A stretch of 64,000 nt of DNA, taken from the NCBI GenBank assembly GCA_964472315.1, contig CAYYJS010000003.1, positions 1 through 64,000 of the forward strand. Reading direction: 5' to 3'. Positions within the stretch are counted from its first letter, which is position 1. Each line of letters opens with the position of its first letter. Shown here piece after piece: positions 36,290-44,324 of the stretch. Made by a program: the position numbers and the translations under genes. The notes below the pieces were generated by a model. That model saw only the letters and a list, made by a program, of their open reading frames with translations, ran no database searches and had not been told where the DNA came from. The DNA is from CAYYJS01 sp964472315 (GTDB lineage: Bacteria; Verrucomicrobiota; Kiritimatiellia; UBA8416).

Positions 36290-36817
36290 TCAGTCCTGTC
36301 CGCCCAGCTTCTGCCGAAGCTCGCCGGCCTTCCTCGCACTGATCTGGCTGACCGCCTGCAAGTCCTTTTGCGCCGCGGCCGTATTGCCCATGGCCTTGTA
36401 TGCGAGGCTGCGGCCGGCCAGCGCGTCGGCGGAACCGGGATTGGTGCTCAGGACCAACGTGAAGTCGGTGATGGCCAAGGCATGTTCGCCCTTGGCCTGC
36501 CGAGCCTGCGCGCGCGTCATCGCGGCGGCGGCGCCTGCGGCATCGCGCCGGAGCGCCTCGGTCGCATCGGCAATGGCACTATCGAACGATGCCGTCGCTC
36601 CGCTCTGTGCGACGCGGCCCTTCCGAAGATGGGCCTCGGCCCGCGTGGCATACAGGCGGGCTGTCGGTTGCCGTGCGATCGCGGTCGTCAGCGCCGCGAT
36701 GGCGCCATCGACGTTGCCGGCGCGCAGCATCGCACCGGCTTGGTTCTCCTCGTTCTGGGCCTTACAGGGTAACACTCCGGCCAAAAGGCCACAAACAACC
36801 ACGACGGATAGTTTCAT
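36290..36817 (-). CDS. Secreted TPR-repeat protein
   Basis: A 175-residue protein with a signal peptide (MKLSVVVVCGLLAGVLPCKAQ) and about three tetratricopeptide repeats: AGAMLRAGNVDGAIAALTTA, SAIADATEALRRDAAG and ALAITDFTLVLSTNPGSADA, then LAGRSLAYKAMGNTAAAQKD. TPRs mediate protein contacts; no partner is evident. The ATG at 36817 is six bases after AGGAGG; an earlier ATG at 36823 overlaps the Shine-Dalgarno sequence. It has its own promoter candidate and is followed by the rnf leader. Confidence 0.72.
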   Translation of the reverse strand: MKLSVVVVCGLLAGVLPCKAQNEENQAGAMLRAGNVDGAIAALTTAIARQPTARLYATRAEAHLRKGRVAQSGATASFDSAIADATEALRRDAAGAAAAMTRAQARQAKGEHALAITDFTLVLSTNPGSADALAGRSLAYKAMGNTAAAQKDLQAVSQISARKAGELRQKLGGQD

Positions 36818-36858
36818 CGGCATCCTCCTCACACTGAGTATCGAAACACGTAGCTTCC

Positions 36859-36887
36859 AGTATGCGGTGCGCACCTGGCGGACTCAA
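36859..36887 (-). promoter_or_regulatory. Sigma-70-type promoter for the TPR gene
   Basis: On the minus strand TTGAGT and CATACT are spaced by 17 bp, with the -10 box 42 bp before the chosen start codon. Confidence 0.4.
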
Positions 36888-36954
36888 GCCGAAACCGGGC
36901 CGAAACTGGGACAGCCGAAACTGGGGGGCGCATTGCACTTCTGACGGTCTCGCG

Positions 36955-37043
36955 GGGATCGGCTGACGAGAGCGGACGAGAGCGACGAACGAGTAGCGAG
37001 CATCCCAATCGTCCACCGTTCGCGTCGCCGTTCTCGTTCACCG
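36955..37043. repeat. Intergenic palindromic repeat, copy A (REP-like)
   Basis: This 89-bp element shares GGATCGG, GACGAGAGCGG, CGAGTAG, CCCAATCGT, and CCGTTCTCGTTCACCG-like segments in the same order with the element at 59765-59870. The GACGAGAGCGG-type left part and CCGTTCTCGT-type right part are imperfect inverted repeats, so it can fold. It lies beside a RAYT transposase remnant, as expected for REP-like elements spread by such enzymes. Confidence 0.6.
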
Positions 37044-37102
37044 AAGCGATTGCCCGCTTTATGTTGCGGGGTAGAGAAGGGTAGAGAGGGATAGGCCGTT
37101 TG

Positions 37103-37324
37103 CGCACGATGGCGCTGGAAGGCTTCCTTGACGAATAGCCGACTGCCCAGAATGGCGCCATCCGTGAAGTAGCGCACCCGGCAGCGCAGCATCGCACCTA
37201 TCGGCAGCTTTCCTCCGGCTCTGCCGACCGCTTCCACCTCCGGCTGTGAGAAGCTGCGTCGTACGGGGTGGCCGTTGGGATCGAGCGCTTTGGGCGCTCC
37301 GGCCGCATAGAGCAGAATTCCGCC
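37103..37324 (-). pseudogene. Y1/RAYT-type transposase C-terminal remnant
   Basis: An open minus-strand stretch of 74 codons reads GGILLYAAGAPKALDPNG, HPVRRSFSQPEVEAV, LPIGAMLRCRVRYFTDGAIL and GSRLFVKEAFQRHRAQ. This resembles the C-terminal region of REP-associated (Y1, IS200-like) transposases that I know from related genomes, where RVRYFTDGxxLGSRxFVEE is typical. The catalytic HUH and Tyr domain is missing upstream, and beyond 37103 the match stops and repeat DNA begins, so it is a dead fragment. No start codon or Shine-Dalgarno sequence belongs to it. The rest of the gap 36888-37411 holds repeats only. Confidence 0.6.
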
Positions 37325-37328
37325 CTGA

Positions 37329-37380
37329 TGGCCTGTCCCTTGACGCGTTGACGCGCGCTGGTGGCCTGTCCCTTGACGCG
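37329..37380. repeat. Short direct repeats (19-bp unit, two copies)
   Basis: TGGCCTGTCCCTTGACGCG occurs at 37329-37347 and 37362-37380. The shorter core TTGACGC recurs five times between 37340 and 37400. The repeats lie between the RAYT remnant and the 3' end of the PEP-binding gene. Confidence 0.75.
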
Positions 37381-37411
37381 CTTGACGCGGTCCTTTGACG
37401 CCCGAGCGAGG

Positions 37412-40075
37412 CTACGGAGAGGCATCGTCCACCGTTCGCTTCGCCGTCAGCGGCGACCGATCCGGACCGCCTGAGCGGTAGCAGACCACATTCTGGTCGA
37501 ATGCGCTGGCGGAGACGACAATCGTTTCGCTGGGTGGTACGGCGTCGTGCGCACGGATGGCGCGCACCACGTGGCCCCAGCCGGACGCTTCGGGCACGAG
37601 GTCGTCAAGGCAGTTGGGCGCCTGCTCGAAGAACCCGGCATCCAGGTAGTTGCCGGCCTGTTGCGGGTACAGCGCCATGTAGAGCATGTCCATCTCGACA
37701 AGCTCGTTCAGGAAATGGGTGCCGAGCGAGGCGTCGGGCACGAGGTCCTTGTGCATGGCCACGATTTCGCAGACCAGCGCGACATGGTTGATTTCGGTGA
37801 ACGTGACCGGTACACCGAGCGACGGCGAGCTGGTGCCCCACCGTCCGGGACCGAGGAGCATGATGACGCCCGCGGTGCCCGCGGCGCCCGCGGCCGCCGC
37901 GTAAGCCTTGTTGACCTGGCCGATGATGCGGGCGACCTGGTAGCGGTCGTTCTGCGGCAGCTCCGCGTAGCGCGATGGGACCACGTAAATGAAGAACTTG
38001 ACCTCGACGACGCGGGACTGGCCGATCACGGCACCGCGGGCCTCGATGATGCGTTGGTCGTCCCGGATGGACGGTCGGGACAGCTTGACGGTTTCCGTGC
38101 CTTGCACCGGCAGCGGCCGGCATTGGACCAGATTGATGCCGTAGCTTTCGTCGCGGAGGAGGTTGAGGGTGAATTCGATATCCACCGGGTAGTCGTACGC
38201 CTTCTGCAGGACCTGGAGCATCTGGCGCATGTCATCGACGAACGCCGTGCTGGAAAGCAGCCGGTCGAAGGTCAGCACGAGACTCTTCGGCGCGCCGCGG
38301 GCGGCCCCCGTGTTGTCGGGTGTGGCGAACATGCCGACCGGCACGCCGGGACTGTTTTCGACGACGGTGTTGAAGTAACCGGAGACCACCTGGTTGGCCG
38401 TAAGATCGAGGTAGTCCACCGAACGCTGCGAATACTCGCGCGTTTCGAGAAAGTTCGCCTCCGGGCGCCGCTGGGGGGCGTTCAGGGCGACGATGCGCGT
38501 ATAGTCGTCGTCCGACCGGTCGACCGCGCGCGTGCCGAGGCCGAAGACCAGCCGCAGCACGCCGGCGCGCGGATCGATATACTCGCTCCAGGCGTAGGGG
38601 TTGAACGAGAATCCGACGCCGGCGGCCTGCGGGTAGAAGAAATTGCCGTAGCGGCTGCCGGAGACGCGCATCACCAGCAGCGCCATCTGCTCGTCCAGCT
38701 CCAGCAGCTTGCGCCGCTCGCGGTAGCGCAGGGCCTCGGTGCTCATCGTGCTCGCGTAGATCGTGCGGACGGCCGCCAGAAAGTCCTCGAGGCGCTGCTC
38801 CTTCGGTCCCTGGTTGGCGCAGAAGACACTCGTGTACTTACCGGCGAACGAGTTGCCGAAGTTATCCTCGAGCAGCGAACTGGAGCGCACGACGATCGGC
38901 GACTGACCGAAGTAGTCGAGCATCTCGCTGAACTGCTTCAGGACGTAGTCGGGGAACTGTCCGGCCAGGATACGCTGGCGCGCGAGGCCGGCGTCGGTGA
39001 GGAAAGTCTCGGCGTCACGCTGTTTCTGGCGCATCCACCAGACGCCATTGCGCACGAGGAAGGTGTAGAAGACATCCGAACCGACATAGAACGAATCGTG
39101 CGGTTCGAGCACGTCGTGCACGCGCCGGCATTCCTTGCGCAGGATAGCGCGGGCCAGGAGCATGCCGACGGTCTTGCCGCCGATGAGGCCGGTGCCGATG
39201 ATGCGTTTCTGGACTTCGAGCACATCCGAGAGCGTGAAGTATCTGCCGATCAGGCGGAGCATGGCCTCGTCCCGCGAGATGACCATGCGCACGAGGCGCG
39301 TGAAAACGGCCTGTTCGTCTTCCGGCGCGGCTTCGCCGCGCGCGACGGCGTCGCAGGCCTCGCGGCCCCGCAGAAACGATCGTTCCCAGGGACCGATGCT
39401 GATGTCGGCGTTGAGTCCGGCCCAGGTGCGGGTCTGGATGCGCGCGATGATGGTGCTGTTCGATACCGGCACGAACTCGTCGCCCGCCCAGACGTGCAGC
39501 ATGTCGATCGTCGGGGAGTAGCGGTGTTGCACCTTGCGGGGGCGGATGTAGAGGTCGCTCCCGTCGCGGTAGACATCGAGGAAGAGTTGGGTGGTTCGGA
39601 GGATCGGCTGCGTCGCATGCGACGAGTGGTTGTTGCGCAGCAGGCCGAAGTACGTCACGGTCTCGAGATCGTACAGGTAAGGACAGGTCAGCATGAAGAA
39701 ATTCGCCAGCATCTGGTCCGAGTACCAGTCCACGATCAGCGACGACAGGCAGTCGAACACGTAGAAGGCGCCGCGGCCGGCATCCTCGATCACGCCATGG
39801 ATCTGGGCGATGAACGTTTCGAAGCCTTCCTCCGGATGCAGTTCGTGCACGTCGGCGCCGAAGTCCGGCGGCAGCAGCGGCGCGTGGTCCGCGAAACGGA
39901 AGTACACCAGTTTCCGGCCGTTCTTCCGCGCGGCTTCGCAGTACGGAACGACAAAGGCGAAGTAGTCGTCGATCGACTCGACCTGCCAGACGATGTTATC
40001 GCCGGCGATGATGCCTTTAAGGACGCGGTCGAGGCCCTTCAGGCCGGTCGTCAGCGACTTGTGGTGGCTGTCCAT
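37412..40075 (-). CDS. KaiC-like (degenerate) and PEP/pyruvate-binding domain fusion protein
   Basis: An 887-residue soluble protein. Residues about 5-240 resemble the KaiC/RecA-like fold (TTGLKGLDRVLKGIIAGDN, then FYVFDCLSSLIVDW as Walker B), but the P-loop GxxGxGKT is absent. Residues about 300-720 resemble the ATP-grasp PEP/pyruvate-binding domain of PEP synthase: IGGKTVGMLLARAIL, PIVVRSSSLLEDNFGNSFAG, and AAGVGFSFNPYAW. The swivelling phosphohistidine domain (TSHA motif) and the PEP-utilising barrel are missing, so it cannot be PpsA or PPDK. The C-terminus carries MLLGPGRWGTSSPSLGVPV, of unknown role. The last 11 codons lie in repeat DNA. It is 10 bp downstream of nfnB. Confidence 0.72.
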   Translation of the reverse strand: MDSHHKSLTTGLKGLDRVLKGIIAGDNIVWQVESIDDYFAFVVPYCEAARKNGRKLVYFRFADHAPLLPPDFGADVHELHPEEGFETFIAQIHGVIEDAGRGAFYVFDCLSSLIVDWYSDQMLANFFMLTCPYLYDLETVTYFGLLRNNHSSHATQPILRTTQLFLDVYRDGSDLYIRPRKVQHRYSPTIDMLHVWAGDEFVPVSNSTIIARIQTRTWAGLNADISIGPWERSFLRGREACDAVARGEAAPEDEQAVFTRLVRMVISRDEAMLRLIGRYFTLSDVLEVQKRIIGTGLIGGKTVGMLLARAILRKECRRVHDVLEPHDSFYVGSDVFYTFLVRNGVWWMRQKQRDAETFLTDAGLARQRILAGQFPDYVLKQFSEMLDYFGQSPIVVRSSSLLEDNFGNSFAGKYTSVFCANQGPKEQRLEDFLAAVRTIYASTMSTEALRYRERRKLLELDEQMALLVMRVSGSRYGNFFYPQAAGVGFSFNPYAWSEYIDPRAGVLRLVFGLGTRAVDRSDDDYTRIVALNAPQRRPEANFLETREYSQRSVDYLDLTANQVVSGYFNTVVENSPGVPVGMFATPDNTGAARGAPKSLVLTFDRLLSSTAFVDDMRQMLQVLQKAYDYPVDIEFTLNLLRDESYGINLVQCRPLPVQGTETVKLSRPSIRDDQRIIEARGAVIGQSRVVEVKFFIYVVPSRYAELPQNDRYQVARIIGQVNKAYAAAAGAAGTAGVIMLLGPGRWGTSSPSLGVPVTFTEINHVALVCEIVAMHKDLVPDASLGTHFLNELVEMDMLYMALYPQQAGNYLDAGFFEQAPNCLDDLVPEASGWGHVVRAIRAHDAVPPSETIVVSASAFDQNVVCYRSGGPDRSPLTAKRTVDDASP

Positions 40076-40085
40076 GGGAGGCCCG

Positions 40086-41603
40086 TCAGGTTCCGGCCGG
40101 GGCGGCGACGGTGTCGCCGGCGAGGAACGCATGCATGGCGCGCGCCGCGGTGCGCCCCTGGCCCATGGCCAGGATGACCGTGGCCGCGCCGAGAACGATG
40201 TCGCCGCCGGCGTAGACGCCGTGAATCGAGGTATGGCCGTCCGCGTTGACGACGAGCGTGCCCCACGGTGTCGTTTCCAGGTGCGGCGTGGTCTGTTTGA
40301 TCAGGGGATTGGACTCGTTGCCGATGGCCACGATGACGGTATCGACATCCATGACAAACTCGCTGCCCTTGATCTCGACGGGACGCGGACGCCCCGACTT
40401 GTCCGGCGCGCCAAGTTCGTAACGCAGACATTCCATGCCGACGACATGGCTGTGTGCGTCGCCGAGAATGCGTTTGGCGTTCTGCAGGACGCGGAAGACG
40501 ATGCCTTCCTCCTTGGCGTGTTCGACTTCCTCGACACGCGCCGGCATCTCCTTTTCCGTGCGCCGGTAGACGATGGTCACTTCCTCGGCGCCGAGGCGCA
40601 GGGCGGTGCGCGCGGCATCCATGGCGACGTTGCCGCCGCCGAGGACGGCCACCTTCCGTGACGCGAGGATCGGCGTGTCGGCGTGCTGGCGGTCGTACGC
40701 CTTCATCAGGTTCACGCGCGAGAGGTATTCGTTGGCCGAGAAGACGCCGATCAGTTCCTCGCCCGGGATGTTCATGAACTTCGGCAATCCGGCGCCGGTG
40801 CCGATGAAGACCGTATCGAAGCCGTCACGGGTCATCAGATCGGTCAGTTTGCGGGTGCGGCCGACGACGAAGTTGGTGCGGATATCCACGCCCATCGCGG
40901 TGAGCGTATCGATCTCCACCTGCACGATCGACTTCGGCAGACGGAACTCGGGGATGCCGTAGACCATCACGCCGCCGGGTTTGTGGAAGGCCTCGAACAT
41001 CGTCACGGCGTGCCCATGGCGGCGCAGGTCGGCGGCGACCACGAGACTGGCCGGGCCGCTGCCGACGACGGCGACGCGTTTGCCGGTTTCCGGGGCGACC
41101 GCGGGCGGTTGCATGCGGCCGACCTCGCGCGCCCAGTCGGCGGCGAAGCGTTCGAGACGTCCGATTGACACCGCCTGCGACTCGTCCTTCAGGACGCGTC
41201 CGAGCGTGCATAGTTGCTGACACTGGGTCTCCTGCGGGCAGACGCGTCCGCAGACCGCCGGCAGCAGGCTGTACAGTTTGATGACGTCGATGGCGCCCTG
41301 GAAGTCGCCTTCCGCGATGCGGGCGATGAAGCCCGGGATGTCGATGCGCACGGGGCAGCCTTCCACGCAGGGCTTGTTCTTGCATTGCAGGCAGCGGATG
41401 GCCTCGAGCCGCGCCTGTGCCGGCGAGTAGCCCAGCGCGACTTCGCTGAAGTTGAGGCGGCGTTCGCCGGCGGGTTGCGTGGGCATCTCCTGCGCGGGTA
41501 CATCGCGGCGGATGCGCGGGGTGAGCGGGGCATCGAGGGCGTCGATGCGGGCCAGTTCCCGCGTGGCATTCCGGTCGAGTTCGTCAGGGGTGAGGTGATT
41601 CAT
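40086..41603 (-). CDS. nfnB: NfnB/GltD-like FAD, Fe-S NADPH oxidoreductase subunit
   Basis: A 505-residue flavoprotein, probably the large subunit of NADH-dependent reduced ferredoxin:NADP+ oxidoreductase. The N-terminal domain has two [4Fe-4S] sites, CLQCKNKPCVEGCP and CGRVCPQETQCQQLC. FAD and NADPH sites follow: RVAVVGSGPASLVVAADLRR, PGGVMVYGIPEFRLPK, and KVAVLGGGNVAMDAARTAL. The ATG at 41603 overlaps the nfnA stop (ATGA). Paired with an NfnA-type gene and no large glutamate synthase gene in view, Nfn is favoured over GltD. A SudA-type sulfide dehydrogenase subunit is the other possibility. Confidence 0.85.
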   Translation of the reverse strand: MNHLTPDELDRNATRELARIDALDAPLTPRIRRDVPAQEMPTQPAGERRLNFSEVALGYSPAQARLEAIRCLQCKNKPCVEGCPVRIDIPGFIARIAEGDFQGAIDVIKLYSLLPAVCGRVCPQETQCQQLCTLGRVLKDESQAVSIGRLERFAADWAREVGRMQPPAVAPETGKRVAVVGSGPASLVVAADLRRHGHAVTMFEAFHKPGGVMVYGIPEFRLPKSIVQVEIDTLTAMGVDIRTNFVVGRTRKLTDLMTRDGFDTVFIGTGAGLPKFMNIPGEELIGVFSANEYLSRVNLMKAYDRQHADTPILASRKVAVLGGGNVAMDAARTALRLGAEEVTIVYRRTEKEMPARVEEVEHAKEEGIVFRVLQNAKRILGDAHSHVVGMECLRYELGAPDKSGRPRPVEIKGSEFVMDVDTVIVAIGNESNPLIKQTTPHLETTPWGTLVVNADGHTSIHGVYAGGDIVLGAATVILAMGQGRTAARAMHAFLAGDTVAAPAGT

Positions 41604-42460
41604 CGGCGGTCTCCCCCCGGGTTGGTGGCATGGCCCAGGTCCAGATGGCATTGATGGTGGGCGGCGTCTTCGATGCCGCGATAGGCTTGAAGGCGCCGCA
41701 TCATGTTGTCGAAGTCCACGAGGTGGCCGTCGAACTCCGGGCCGTCGACGCAGACGAACCGGGTCTCGCCGCCAACGGTGACGCGGCACCCGCCGCACAT
41801 GCCGGTGCCGTCGATCATGATCGTGTTCAGCGAAACCAGAGTCTTGATGCCGAAGGGGCGTGTCGTCTCGGCGCAGAACTTCATCATGATGGGCGGCCCG
41901 ATGGCCACGACCATGTTCGGCGGCGGCGTGCCCATGCACAGGGCCTTCAGCGGCGCCGTAACCAGCGCCTTGACGCCGTACGAACCGTCGTCCGTGCAGA
42001 CGATGACGTCGTCGGCCGCGGCGCGCATCTCGTCCTCGAGGATCAGCAGCGACTTATTGCGCGCGCCGACGATGCATACGACGCGATTGCCGGCCTGTTT
42101 CATGCCCTGCACGATCGGATAGAGGGGCGCGGCGCCGATGCCGCCGCCGACGCAGACGACCGTTCCGACGTTCTCGATATGCGTCGGCCGGCCCAGCGGT
42201 CCGGCCAGGTTCGCGATGGCGTCACCTTCCTTCAACTCCGCCAGCAGGTGTGTGGTCTTGCCGACCACTTGGAAAATGAGCGCAATCCATCCCGCCGCCG
42301 GATCGGCGTCGGCGATGGTCAGGGGGATGCGTTCGGTATCGCCGCCGAGTTGCAGGATAATGAACTGCCCGGGGCGGCGTTCTTCGGCAATCATTGGAGC
42401 TTCGACCCGCAGTCGAAACACCTCTTCGGAAAGCTTTTCCTTCTTGAGTATGCGATTCAA
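41600..42460 (-). CDS. nfnA: NfnA-like ferredoxin-NADP+ reductase subunit (FAD, 2Fe-2S)
   Basis: A 286-residue subunit with a ferredoxin-reductase fold: FAD-binding PGQFIILQLGGDTERIPLTI, NAD-binding VVCVGGGIGAAPLYPIVQGM, and a C-terminal [2Fe-2S] site IDGTGMCGGCRVTVGGE with VCVDGPEFDGHLVDFDNMMRR following. The Asp and three Cys ligands known from Thermotoga NfnA are all present. The likely start is TTG at 42460, giving MNRILKKEKLSEEVF, eight bases after AGGAG; the ATG at 42493 lacks a Shine-Dalgarno sequence. It forms the electron-bifurcating partner of NfnB. Confidence 0.85.
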   Translation of the reverse strand: MNRILKKEKLSEEVFRLRVEAPMIAEERRPGQFIILQLGGDTERIPLTIADADPAAGWIALIFQVVGKTTHLLAELKEGDAIANLAGPLGRPTHIENVGTVVCVGGGIGAAPLYPIVQGMKQAGNRVVCIVGARNKSLLILEDEMRAAADDVIVCTDDGSYGVKALVTAPLKALCMGTPPPNMVVAIGPPIMMKFCAETTRPFGIKTLVSLNTIMIDGTGMCGGCRVTVGGETRFVCVDGPEFDGHLVDFDNMMRRLQAYRGIEDAAHHQCHLDLGHATNPGGDRR

Positions 42461-42518
42461 AGGCGCGGTCTCCTGTTGGTATAGCCTAGCCATGCGTCGT
42501 CGCGCGGATCGGCGTTGT

Positions 42519-42548
42519 AAGATAGCAGCATGCCGCGTCACGAGGCAA
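42519..42548 (-). promoter_or_regulatory. Sigma-70-type promoter for nfnAB
   Basis: On the minus strand TTGCCT and TATCTT are spaced by 18 bp, about 58 bp upstream of the TTG start of nfnA. Its position excludes the much longer reading frame that extends to 42739. Confidence 0.45.
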
Positions 42549-42596
42549 CGAAAGTTTGAGGCGTCATGAAGACGGCGATCGAAGGCATGGGCGGTC

Positions 42597-44321
42597 TCAA
42601 TACGGCAGCAGGTGAAGTTCCACATCCGGGTTGTCGCGAAGCAGGCGGATGTACGTATGACGGGCCAGACAGAGCAGGAAAGGCGCATCCGGAATCGACC
42701 GGCGCCGCGCCGCGATGACGGCATAGGCGGCCTGGACATCGGGGTCGAAGAAGATACGGCCCAGCGTGCGGTTGCCGAAGTGGTCGTAGGGGTAGGGGTT
42801 GGTCAGGGGCCATGCGCGGGTCAGGAATGGGCGGACGAGGTCGGGTTTCTGGTCGAGGAACACGTCGCGGGCGAAGGCCGCATGGTTCTTCACCCCTTCG
42901 CGTTTCCCGGGGTGGTGCGCCATCGCGAGGTTGTTCAGGCCCATGAGATCGACGATGCGTCCCGCGTAGGTGTACTGGATGCCGCCGGCGGTGATGGCGC
43001 CGACTGATGGCAGCGGCATGCCGGACGAAAAGTGGTTCAGGTACAGGCCCTTGGTGCGTCCCACCTCCGGGATATCGAACTCATGGGCCATATCGAGATG
43101 TTCCCATCGACCCCACCGCGGAGCGCCGGCGACGATGAAGGCGACGACGGCCAACACCACCGCGGCCGCGGTCGTACGCGGAGGGACCGGTCGCCCGGTG
43201 GCGAACGGACGTCGGAGCGCGCGGATCTCGAGTGTAAGCGAGAGACCGAGGAAGGGCCAGATCGGCTGGTAGAAACGAAAGGCGCCGAAATGGTCGCCGC
43301 CGACGAGTACCGGGATGAGAATGCCCGTGAGAACGGCGACGGCCGAGAGGACCATGAGGGCGTCTTCGCGCGGAGCCGGATTGGGCGCGGGGCGTCGCAG
43401 TCCGCCGATGAACGCCACGCAACGGGCCAGCGCCAGAACCGCGGCCACGCCGATGAAGGGGTTTGAGACGATGAAATCGCCGCCGTAGGGAATGCCGCGG
43501 GAAAGGTTATAGAGGCGATCCGGCGAGATCTTGGCGTAGTAGGTATTCGGGAGCGGATAGCCGAAGTACGCGAGCCGAAAGACGGTCAGCGCCGCCAGGG
43601 TGATCCCGGCGCCGAGCAGCATGGGTACGGCGACGCGCATGACCGCCGATACCGACCGCGCGCGTCGCCAGGCCAGCAGACTTCCGGTGACGCCCAACAG
43701 GCACGCCCAGGCCGGCGCCTCGGGACGGGCCAGGATGGCCAGCGCCCAGACCAGCGCCAGGACTGCCTGCCGTTGCGGCGTCGGCGGCGCGACGATGGCA
43801 CGCTCCGTGGTCAGCACGGCGGCGACGAGGACGGCGGCCCAGAGCCCGGTATCCATCAGCGTCAGCGTGCACCACAGCGTATAGGCGGGTGCGCTGAACA
43901 CCCAGCCGACCCATAGCCACACCCAGGAATTGCGCAGTTCGGTGCGCTCCGCGCCGCCGGCCGCGGCGCCGGCGGGACGCGTCAGGCCACCGAGGGCGCC
44001 CATCAGAGCGGTCACGGATAGCGCGGTCAGCAGGATCAGCACGACCAGCAACAGGGGTTCGGGCGTGACGAGGATCGCGCGGGCGGCGGCGCAGACCGCG
44101 AGCCACAAGGGCGACGAATAGCCTTCGACGCGTTCGCCGCCGACCGAGTAGACGAGCCCGTGGCCCTGCACCAGGTTCCGGGCGTAGACGAAGAAAATAT
44201 TGGCGTCGTCGATGCCGATGGCCGGGTTGCCGAAAGCCGCGCCGAGCACGCCCACGGCGCCGATCGTCAACGCCAGCACGGCCAGGAAGCCGAGCAACCT
44301 GTCCCGTACGCGCGGGGTCAT
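42597..44321 (-). CDS. GT-C type polytopic membrane glycosyltransferase-like protein
   Basis: A 574-residue membrane protein with about ten helices. The first luminal loop holds IGIDDANIFFVYARNLVQG and GHGLVYSVGGERVEGYSSPL, where the paired acidic residues after the first helix are the GT-C catalytic signature also seen in mycobacterial arabinofuranosyltransferase-like proteins. It would use a lipid-linked sugar donor to modify an extracytoplasmic acceptor. Acceptor and donor are unknown. It lies 3 bp after guaB on the same strand, but no functional link is obvious. Confidence 0.65.
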   Translation of the reverse strand: MTPRVRDRLLGFLAVLALTIGAVGVLGAAFGNPAIGIDDANIFFVYARNLVQGHGLVYSVGGERVEGYSSPLWLAVCAAARAILVTPEPLLLVVLILLTALSVTALMGALGGLTRPAGAAAGGAERTELRNSWVWLWVGWVFSAPAYTLWCTLTLMDTGLWAAVLVAAVLTTERAIVAPPTPQRQAVLALVWALAILARPEAPAWACLLGVTGSLLAWRRARSVSAVMRVAVPMLLGAGITLAALTVFRLAYFGYPLPNTYYAKISPDRLYNLSRGIPYGGDFIVSNPFIGVAAVLALARCVAFIGGLRRPAPNPAPREDALMVLSAVAVLTGILIPVLVGGDHFGAFRFYQPIWPFLGLSLTLEIRALRRPFATGRPVPPRTTAAAVVLAVVAFIVAGAPRWGRWEHLDMAHEFDIPEVGRTKGLYLNHFSSGMPLPSVGAITAGGIQYTYAGRIVDLMGLNNLAMAHHPGKREGVKNHAAFARDVFLDQKPDLVRPFLTRAWPLTNPYPYDHFGNRTLGRIFFDPDVQAAYAVIAARRRSIPDAPFLLCLARHTYIRLLRDNPDVELHLLPY

Positions 44322-44324
44322 GGC

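Noticed and set aside
37412..40075. Phosphoenolpyruvate synthase (PpsA) or PPDK
   Set aside because: Only the PEP/pyruvate-binding ATP-grasp domain is present; the TSHA phosphohistidine and PEP-barrel domains are missing.
37547..40177. An 876-codon plus-strand open frame opposite the PEP-binding fusion gene
   Set aside because: It is the antisense shadow of a real gene; no family motif or ribosome site supports it.
40086..42460. Glutamate synthase small subunit (GltD)
   Set aside because: The adjacent [2Fe-2S] reductase subunit with NfnA ligands and the lack of a large GltB gene favour Nfn, although GltD-like similarity is real.
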